From positions 6,810-18,172 of the forward strand of contig PMIW01000231.1 in the NCBI GenBank assembly GCA_003158365.1: a stretch of 11,363 nt of DNA, read 5' to 3'. Source of the DNA: Ignavibacteriota bacterium. Its GTDB lineage: Bacteria > Bacteroidota > Ignavibacteria > Tepidaquicellales > Tepidaquicellaceae. The position numbers were made by a program, and so were the translations under genes. The first letter of the stretch is position 1. The number at the start of each line of letters is the position of its first letter. Below, piece by piece: positions 6,265 through 11,363 of this stretch. The notes beneath the pieces were generated by a model, which made no database searches, had not been told where the DNA came from, and saw nothing but the letters and a program-made list of their open reading frames with translations.

Positions 6265-7546
6265 ACATTGTAAACCTTGAGGTTAATTTTTTTACCTCTT
6301 CACGAACATCAGCTTTAACCTTTTCGTCGGCCGGGTTCATTACGATTTTATTTATAAGTTCCGCAATCAGTTCAAATTCAGGTTCTTTCATTCCCCTTGT
6401 AGTGAGTGCGGGAGTCCCAAGCCTTATACCGCTTGTAATCATCGGGCTTTTATCGTCAAACGGGACGCCGTTTTTATTACAGGTGATTCCGACGAGATCG
6501 AGAGCTTCCTGTGCGGCTTTGCCTGTAGTGTTTTTATTTCTAAGGTCAACGAGCATCAGATGATTATCGGTACCGCCTGAGATTATTTTATAATCGAGGG
6601 AAATAAGTTTTGAAGCAAAAGCCTTGGCATTACTGATTACCTGCTTTGCATAATCCGTGAATGAATCCTGAAGAGCTTCTTTAAAAGCGACAGCTTTGGC
6701 GCTAATCACGTGCATAAGCGGTCCGCCCTGCACTCCCGGCATTACCATTGAATCAACAAGCTCGCTCATCATTTTTATGCGTCCGGATTTCGGGGCTTTT
6801 GCTCCGAAAGGATTTTCATAATCCTTTCCGATTAAAATCATTCCGCCTCTGGGACCTCTTAAGGTTTTATGTGTAGTGGTAGCAACAACGTGGCAGTAAG
6901 GAAGCGGGTCATTAAGTAATTTTTTTGCAATCAGTCCCGCGGGATGTGCAATATCGGCGAAAAGAAACGCTCCGACCATGTCGGCTATTTCGCGGAATTT
7001 TTTATAATCTATATTTCTCGAATATGCGCTTGCACCGACAGTAATCATTTTCGGTTTTTCGGCTTTTGCAACATCTTCGACATTCTGATAATCTATAAAA
7101 CCTGTATCGGGATGCACGCCGTATGCGACAAATTTATAAAGCTGTCCGGAAAAATTCACGGGTGAGCCGTGGGTCAGATGCCCGCCGTGAGAAAGATTCA
7201 TTCCCATAACTTTATCTCCGGGTTTTATAAAAGACATATAGACTGCCATGTTTGCCTGGCTTCCCGAGTGGGGCTGTACGTTTGCATATTCGGCTCCGAA
7301 CAGCTTTTTAGCCCTGTCCCTTGCGAGGTTTTCGGCAACGTCTACCCATTCGCATCCTCCGTAATATCTTTTTCCCGGATATCCTTCGGCATATTTATTT
7401 GTCAAAGTCGAGCCCTGTGCTTCCATTACTGCTTTGGAAACAAAATTTTCAGATGCAATCAGTTCAAGCTTATCCGCCTGACGATTGGTTTCATTTACAA
7501 TTACATCAAATATTTCTTTATCTGTTTGTTCAAGTTTTGTATTCAT
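6251..7546 (-). CDS. glyA: Serine hydroxymethyltransferase
   Basis: This cytosolic PLP enzyme interconverts serine plus tetrahydrofolate with glycine plus 5,10-methylene-tetrahydrofolate, the main source of one-carbon units. The 431 residues cover the whole fold-type I enzyme. Visible motifs include LIASENF (29-35), NKYAEGYPGKRYYGGCE (50-66), HSGSQAN (93-99), FADIAHPAGL (196-205, with Asp198 for the PLP ring nitrogen and His201) and TTTHKTLRGPRGG (223-235), with Lys227 as the Schiff-base lysine. Length is close to the usual 415-430. The ATG at 7546 gives the standard N-terminus, although the bases before it (TTCTC) show no Shine-Dalgarno. It lies 44 bases downstream of rpiB, and its last 14 bases overlap tatC. 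Confidence 0.97.
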   Translation of the reverse strand: MNTKLEQTDKEIFDVIVNETNRQADKLELIASENFVSKAVMEAQGSTLTNKYAEGYPGKRYYGGCEWVDVAENLARDRAKKLFGAEYANVQPHSGSQANMAVYMSFIKPGDKVMGMNLSHGGHLTHGSPVNFSGQLYKFVAYGVHPDTGFIDYQNVEDVAKAEKPKMITVGASAYSRNIDYKKFREIADMVGAFLFADIAHPAGLIAKKLLNDPLPYCHVVATTTHKTLRGPRGGMILIGKDYENPFGAKAPKSGRIKMMSELVDSMVMPGVQGGPLMHVISAKAVAFKEALQDSFTDYAKQVISNAKAFASKLISLDYKIISGGTDNHLMLVDLRNKNTTGKAAQEALDLVGITCNKNGVPFDDKSPMITSGIRLGTPALTTRGMKEPEFELIAELINKIVMNPADEKVKADVREEVKKLTSRFTMYGTR

Positions 7547-7590
7547 GAGAATATATAATTTTTATTAATTACCCGGTTTCGGGAAATGTA

Positions 7591-8025
7591 TTATATTTTA
7601 TTTATTTTATCTATTCGCCGGCAGTGTCTTTCACCGCCTTCAAAATCCGTAGTTGAAAAGATATCCCAGTATTTTACGGCAGTCTCAAAATCAACAAAGT
7701 CGGAACCGAAGCAAATTACATTTGCATCGTTATGTTTTCTCGACATTACCGCCATATTTTCGTTTGTAGCATTGACTGCTCTTATACCTTTCACTTTATT
7801 TGCCGCTATGCTGACTCCAATACCGCTTCCGCAGACTGCTATGCCGTATTTTGATTCACCGCTTGCAACACTTTCGCCCACTTTTTTTGCAAAGTCGGGA
7901 TAATCTACGCTTGCATCCGAGTCAGTACCGCAATCAAGAACTTTATTATTCTTTTTTTCCAGGTATTCTTTCAATCTTTTTTTCAGTTCAAATCCCCTGT
8001 GATCAGAACCTATCGATATAATCAT
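7591..8025 (-). CDS. rpiB: Ribose-5-phosphate isomerase B
   Basis: This cytosolic isomerase interconverts ribose 5-phosphate and ribulose 5-phosphate in the pentose phosphate pathway. The 144 residues match the LacAB/RpiB family length. Motifs are GSDHRGFELK (6-15, with Asp8 and His9), the catalytic-loop Cys65 in AVCGSGIGVSIAANK (63-77), RKHNDANV (96-103, with His98) and the C-terminal GGERHCRRI. The usual Cys-Gly-Thr of the active loop is Cys-Gly-Ser here, a conservative change. The gene starts 18 bases after the outer-membrane protein gene ends, with only a weak TTTAAGA before its ATG. Allose-6-phosphate isomerase is a known side activity of the family, but no allose genes are nearby. Confidence 0.95.
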   Translation of the reverse strand: MIISIGSDHRGFELKKRLKEYLEKKNNKVLDCGTDSDASVDYPDFAKKVGESVASGESKYGIAVCGSGIGVSIAANKVKGIRAVNATNENMAVMSRKHNDANVICFGSDFVDFETAVKYWDIFSTTDFEGGERHCRRIDKINKI

Positions 8026-8043
8026 ATTCTTAAATTATTATAT

Positions 8044-9318
8044 TTACCTGTCTTCGTCTTTAGGTCTTACAAACCACAACTCTCCGAAATTCAAACCTGC
8101 AGTAAATTTCAGATATTTCTCCTGAATAAGACCGTCTCCGGTTTTTCCCCTTATAGAATAGCTGATTCCCAAATCCACGGAATTATATGTTCCGAGCGGA
8201 ATGGCGCATCCGACACTTAGTCCATACCTGTTTATTTTCTGGTCATTTACAGTAAAATAATCATTGTCATAAAAAGCGCCCATTCTGTAAGTAAGCCCTT
8301 CCCAAAAAGTTTTGTCTGATTTTGTAGATGGAGCAAATTCTACTCCAATACCGTATCTTGCAGAATTTATATAAGAAGTTTTTGACAGGTTACCGGGAAT
8401 AAAATCACTCCACTGCTGATACAAAACATCACTTGATATTAAAAATTTCTTTCCGAATTTTTTTGTAATTCCGAATCCGAATGCCTGCGGAACCTGGGTG
8501 TTTGAGGTCGATGTTTTAACGGTATCATTCCCGATACTGGAAGCATATATTGCATCTTCATCTGAATTCAAATCAAGTTTTGACTGGTATAAAAATCCGA
8601 CTGTAAAATCACCTGCTTTATCTGAATTAGTGATTTTATTAATATCGAATATCAGTCCGCCTTTAAAAAACGAGCCTGTAAGGTTATTTTCTTTACGGAT
8701 ATAAGTGTTCTGGTAAAGTTGATTACCAAAATCAAGGAATGACAGCTTTGTCTTATTTCCGAAAGCATAATTATATTCTGCCCCCAGAAAGATTCCTCCA
8801 AGCACTTTATATGTCAGTCCCAGATTGACCCTTGATATCCCTCCATTGCCTGCATATGTCTGACCGTAAGTCAAATCGGGAGTTGTTATTTGATTGTATA
8901 TTTTGTAACTCGAACGAATCATGGAATTAAAGCCGATTGTAAGAGTCATACCTCTTTGGTTACTTAACGGTATACCGAGGTTAATACCATTCACGTTCCC
9001 GTCGGAAATCTTCGATTGTGAAAGCTGAAGAAACCCGTATTTGAACGACAATGAAATATCGGTAAATTTTAAATCTGCGCTTGAAGCGGGATTCAAATTA
9101 TTTACATAGTCACCCATCAGGCTGATTCCCTGAATTCCCATTGCATCCGTTCTTGTACTCGAGAGATATTGCATATCCCCGAGACCAAAAGCAGTATATG
9201 GGGAGCCAAGCGGAAATTCATCCTGTGAATATGCACTGCAGGTAAATATTAAAAACAAGAATAGAAATTTGATTTCATTCTTAAGAAATGCTGTTGATAT
9301 GATGTTATTTAGTATCAT
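8044..9318 (-). CDS. FadL-like outer-membrane beta-barrel protein, uncharacterised
   Basis: This 424-residue secreted protein has a hydrophobic signal core FLFLFLIFTCSAYS (18-31), with likely cleavage before Gln32. The 17-residue stretch before the core is somewhat long. The mature part opens with SSTRTDAMGIQGIS and NNLNPASSADLKF (about 53-85), the pattern seen in Bacteroidota relatives of the FadL/PorV barrel family. Alternating hydrophobic/polar beta strands follow, rich in Gly, Tyr, Asn and Ser, and a last strand LNFGELWFV ends in a short charged tail. FadL relatives carry hydrophobic molecules across the outer membrane; PorV acts in type 9 secretion. I cannot tell which applies, if either. 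It begins nine bases after the lipoprotein gene, and an AAGG near that gene's end may serve as its ribosome binding site. Joint transcription suggests, but does not prove, joint function. Confidence 0.8.
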   Translation of the reverse strand: MILNNIISTAFLKNEIKFLFLFLIFTCSAYSQDEFPLGSPYTAFGLGDMQYLSSTRTDAMGIQGISLMGDYVNNLNPASSADLKFTDISLSFKYGFLQLSQSKISDGNVNGINLGIPLSNQRGMTLTIGFNSMIRSSYKIYNQITTPDLTYGQTYAGNGGISRVNLGLTYKVLGGIFLGAEYNYAFGNKTKLSFLDFGNQLYQNTYIRKENNLTGSFFKGGLIFDINKITNSDKAGDFTVGFLYQSKLDLNSDEDAIYASSIGNDTVKTSTSNTQVPQAFGFGITKKFGKKFLISSDVLYQQWSDFIPGNLSKTSYINSARYGIGVEFAPSTKSDKTFWEGLTYRMGAFYDNDYFTVNDQKINRYGLSVGCAIPLGTYNSVDLGISYSIRGKTGDGLIQEKYLKFTAGLNFGELWFVRPKDEDR

Positions 9319-9327
9319 TATAAAAAC

Positions 9328-10527
9328 CTACCTTCTGATTGAATACCGGATTTTAAATTTTGGTCTTTTGGAAACATCTGAATAATCTGGACCATAAAAT
9401 ACATACCTGTCAAGATTAGAAAACTCATAAATATTTTTCACGTGAAGTCCAAGGTTAGTTGCCTGGCCATAATTCCATTTCTGTGCAGCCTCTTTGAAAT
9501 AAATGGAAAAAGTGTTCGAGTCAGTTTGAAGAGAGTAATATGAAATACCGTCGTCAGCTAAAGTGGCGGTGTCGGTAAGCATCCTCAGAGCAAGCCTGGT
9601 ATCAATACCCTGCATATAAAATGTATTTGCCCAGTCAATTTTAAGTTCGAGTAATGCCTGGTTAATAATCACCCTGCCCGGAAGTTTGGATATATCAAAT
9701 TTCAGAAAATCTTTTATGGCAATTCCGTTCTGTACAATAATCCTTCCGGGAATAGAATTAATCTGAGGTACATAATTTATCGAATTAAATTGGGAAGTGC
9801 TGAAATTCAAAGTATCGATTTTTCCCCCGGTAGGTTCCTGAACAATTGCAAGTACGAAAGGAACAAAATCCGTATTATTGGGCGAGTAAAAAGATTTTAT
9901 AGTGGTCGAATTTGAATTGGATACCAGCACGATACCGTAATTTTTAGGTGTATAATTAGTATCTGTTGCGTGCTTTAACCAGTCGTGAACAGTCTGGTTA
10001 TCGAGGGTAATCGGTATCACTGAAGTATCTGTTGGCGTTCCGGTATAAGTGCCCAACACAGTTGTCCCTATATCAGAATTATTAAAGACATCATATGTTA
10101 CGGCAGTAAAGTCGTACGAATTCTGAAGCCTGTAAATATTAAATGAAGTCAGCCCGACTGAATCCTGAAAAAAGACTTTATTATACCGGAGGTATAATTT
10201 TGCCGATAATACTGTTGTTGTATCAAACCTTGGGTCAATGCTGCTGAATTTTAAAAGTGTTTTGGATTCATAATTCGAATATTTACCGATAAACATATTT
10301 TTCGAACCTGAAGTATTAATATACTTTATAAAATTGTTCGAATTTATTGGTATCGAATCGTGCTGAGAATCCAGTACCAGGGTACCGAGTGTATCGCTTG
10401 CAATATAACTTAAACCTTCATCACTCAGGTTATTCTGGCATCCGTTGATCAAAGGCAAGCATAAAAGTGCTAAAGCAAACAAAAAACTAACTGAAATTTT
10501 ATTCAAATTTTCAAATTTTAGTTGCAA
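9328..10527 (-). CDS. Surface lipoprotein with two DNRLRE/CBM96-like domains, uncharacterised
   Basis: The 399-residue product has a lipoprotein signal peptide: a hydrophobic run ISVSFLFALALLCLPLI, then the lipobox INGC with Cys30 as the lipidated residue. Two beta-rich modules follow. Each has the DNRLRE-like theme of a Leu-Lys-Phe strand, a turn, and an Ala-x-Leu-x-Leu strand: TLLKFSSIDP...LSAKLYLRY (about 89-115) and FLKFDISKLP...NQALLELKI (about 274-297). Such modules usually occur in extracellular structural or sugar-binding proteins. The modelled start is TTG at 10527. A second TTG at 10506 would give MNKISVSF, a more typical signal-peptide start, and there is no in-frame ATG before the lipobox. 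It sits 27 bases after gmhB and nine before the barrel gene. The domain call is by eye. Confidence 0.75.
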   Translation of the reverse strand: MQLKFENLNKISVSFLFALALLCLPLINGCQNNLSDEGLSYIASDTLGTLVLDSQHDSIPINSNNFIKYINTSGSKNMFIGKYSNYESKTLLKFSSIDPRFDTTTVLSAKLYLRYNKVFFQDSVGLTSFNIYRLQNSYDFTAVTYDVFNNSDIGTTVLGTYTGTPTDTSVIPITLDNQTVHDWLKHATDTNYTPKNYGIVLVSNSNSTTIKSFYSPNNTDFVPFVLAIVQEPTGGKIDTLNFSTSQFNSINYVPQINSIPGRIIVQNGIAIKDFLKFDISKLPGRVIINQALLELKIDWANTFYMQGIDTRLALRMLTDTATLADDGISYYSLQTDSNTFSIYFKEAAQKWNYGQATNLGLHVKNIYEFSNLDRYVFYGPDYSDVSKRPKFKIRYSIRR

Positions 10528-10554
10528 ATAACAAATAATATAATATATTCTTTC

Positions 10555-11130
10555 TTAATATTCTAAATACTTTTTAATAAATTTTGAAGCTTCCAAAAGG
10601 TCTTTTACTACAAAATCTATTTTTAATTTTTCTTCCCTGCATTGCTGAAGGGCATCTTTACCATATCCTGTCAATACGAGTATTTTTTTTATTCCGGAAT
10701 TTTCAGCGCATTTCATATCTGTATACGAATCACCTATTAAAAAAGATTTACGGAGGTCAATGCTATACCTGATTGCAGCCTTTAAGATTAAGCCGGGATT
10801 TGGTTTCCTGTTAAAACTATCCTTTGAATATTCCCTGACAATGCCTTCTTTATGAAACGGGCAGTAAAAAATATCCTCGACTAAAGATTCCGAATTATGT
10901 GTAAGGAGTTCTAAAAATCTGGAGTGAATTTCAAACAGTTTTTTTTCGGTCAGGAATCCGCGCGCAACGGCAGACTGATTTGTAATTACAATATTTAAAA
11001 AACCTAATTCTTTAAAAGTCTGAAGAGCTTTTTTCGCTCCTCTGATTAAAACAACCTGCTCGATTTTTGTTAAATAATCAACTTCCTTGTTAATCGTTCC
11101 GTCCCTGTCTAAAAAAATTGCTCTGTTCAA
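10555..11130 (-). CDS. gmhB: GmhB-like HAD phosphatase (D-glycero-D-manno-heptose 1,7-bisphosphate 7-phosphatase)
   Basis: This HAD-superfamily phosphatase (191 residues) is close to GmhB, which removes the 7-phosphate of heptose bisphosphate in the ADP- or GDP-heptose pathway for LPS core or S-layer sugars. HAD motifs are FLDRDGTIN (6-14, nucleophile Asp8 and acid/base Asp10), ITNQSAVARG (49-58), RKPNPG with Lys109, and IGDSYTDM with Asp134 and Asp138. The GmhB insertion begins FYCPFHKEG with Cys90 and His93. The two further cysteines that complete the zinc site in E. coli GmhB, just before RKP, are Ser105 and Asn107 here. The start codon is TTG (11130): a TAG lies three codons upstream and there is no ATG that would keep the nucleophile motif. 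AGAAAG precedes it closely. Histidinol phosphatase is the main alternative function. Confidence 0.85.
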   Translation of the reverse strand: MNRAIFLDRDGTINKEVDYLTKIEQVVLIRGAKKALQTFKELGFLNIVITNQSAVARGFLTEKKLFEIHSRFLELLTHNSESLVEDIFYCPFHKEGIVREYSKDSFNRKPNPGLILKAAIRYSIDLRKSFLIGDSYTDMKCAENSGIKKILVLTGYGKDALQQCREEKLKIDFVVKDLLEASKFIKKYLEY

Positions 11131-11155
11131 TACTTTCTAAACCAATATATTTAAT

Positions 11156-11363
11156 TTAAGAAGTTAATTTTTTGTAAAGATTCATATATTTTGCGGCAGA
11201 TACTTTCCACGAGTAATCAAGTGCCATTCCGTTCCTGATAATATTATACCATTTCTGCTTATTCTTTCTGTAAATCGAAGTTGCACTTTTTATAGTGTTT
11301 AATAATTCCTTTGCATCGAATTTTTCAAACAAGAATCCCGTGCCGTCGTTTTTCTTATAATCG
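11156..11363 (-). CDS. glgA: Glycogen synthase, C-terminal end (partial)
   Basis: Only the last 68 codons lie in the window; the gene continues past the right edge. The translated piece reads GTGFLFEKFDAKELLNTIK (from codon 7), followed by YRKNKQKWYNIIRNGMALDYSW and a final KYMNLYKKLTS. This is the usual end of GT5-family glycogen/starch synthases: the GTGF(L/V)F turn that follows the sugar-nucleotide site, and the NGM...FSW..SA..Y..LY tail. The family extends alpha-1,4-glucan from ADP-glucose. It is 25 bases upstream of the gmhB-like gene and is the first gene visible in the minus-strand cluster. The tail is similar in other GT-B glycosyltransferases, but GTGFLF with NGM and DYSW points to GlgA. 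Confidence 0.85.
   Translation of the reverse strand, partial: DYKKNDGTGFLFEKFDAKELLNTIKSATSIYRKNKQKWYNIIRNGMALDYSWKVSAAKYMNLYKKLTS

Larger units (their letters stand above)
4532..11363 (-). other. Probable eight-gene operon (glgA to polyprenyl synthase)
   Basis: Eight genes run in one direction with gaps of 25, 27, 9, 18 and 44 bases, then overlaps of 14 (glyA/tatC) and 4 (tatC/prenyl synthase). I see no strong terminator hairpin between any pair. The order of products is glycogen synthase, heptose phosphatase, lipoprotein, outer-membrane barrel, RpiB, GlyA, TatC and polyprenyl synthase. They do not form one pathway, so this looks like a growth-linked housekeeping run. The upstream promoter would lie outside the window, and internal promoters cannot be excluded. 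Confidence 0.65.

Noticed and set aside
7169..7558. Plus-strand open frame opposite the start of glyA
   Set aside because: It is antisense to highly conserved GlyA motifs, with Cys/Phe/Ile-rich nonsense-like composition and no recognisable domain.
7572..7583. Small hairpin CCCG-GTTT-CGGG between rpiB and glyA
   Set aside because: The stem is only four pairs and no T-run follows on the minus strand, so it is too weak to call a terminator or attenuator.
9235..9265. Lipoprotein processing at Cys27 of the FadL-like protein
   Set aside because: The residue before the cysteine is Thr, which does not fit the lipobox. SAYS before Gln32 is a better ordinary signal peptidase site.

Overview
This AT-rich window reads as a chromosomal segment of a Gram-negative bacterium of the Bacteroidota/Chlorobiota group. 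An Ignavibacteria-like lineage is my best guess. The support is a typical signal-peptide lipoprotein next to a FadL-like outer-membrane barrel, GmhB (LPS heptose pathway), TatC, and start sites that mostly lack a Shine-Dalgarno motif. The taxonomic call is inference; no rRNA or other marker gene is present. There is no sign of a phage, transposase, CRISPR array, tRNA or rRNA. Coding density is very high and no gene-free stretch exceeds 180 bases.

Layout. (1) 1-2812, minus strand: a DinG-type Fe-S helicase (824-2812) followed downstream by the 5' part of rsmB, a 16S rRNA cytosine-5 methyltransferase that runs off the left edge. (2) 2813-2979: divergent spacer with a perfect 7-bp palindrome, a 9-bp tandem repeat and a weak promoter candidate for dinG. 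(3) 2980-4528, plus strand: a SpoU/TrmH-family RNA 2'-O-methyltransferase and a two-TM membrane protein of unknown function with a duplicated C-terminal domain. These two genes are separated by a 172-base element bounded by 34-bp near-perfect inverted repeats. (4) 4532-11363, minus strand: eight closely packed genes. In transcription order they are glgA (3' end only), a gmhB-like phosphatase, a surface lipoprotein, a FadL-like outer-membrane protein, rpiB, glyA, tatC and a long-chain polyprenyl diphosphate synthase. Intergenic gaps are 25, 27, 9, 18 and 44 bases, then two overlaps (14 and 4 bases), so this is probably one operon whose promoter lies beyond the right edge.

The genes are mostly housekeeping. 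They cover glycogen and heptose metabolism, pentose phosphate and one-carbon metabolism, Tat export, isoprenoid (quinone or carrier lipid) synthesis and RNA modification. I found no convincing new multi-gene system. The items most worth checking are the inverted-repeat element at 3513-3684, the duplicated-domain membrane protein at 3692-4528, the lipoprotein/outer-membrane protein pair at 8044-10527, the missing zinc cysteines in the GmhB-like protein, and the two consecutive genes that appear to start with TTG.
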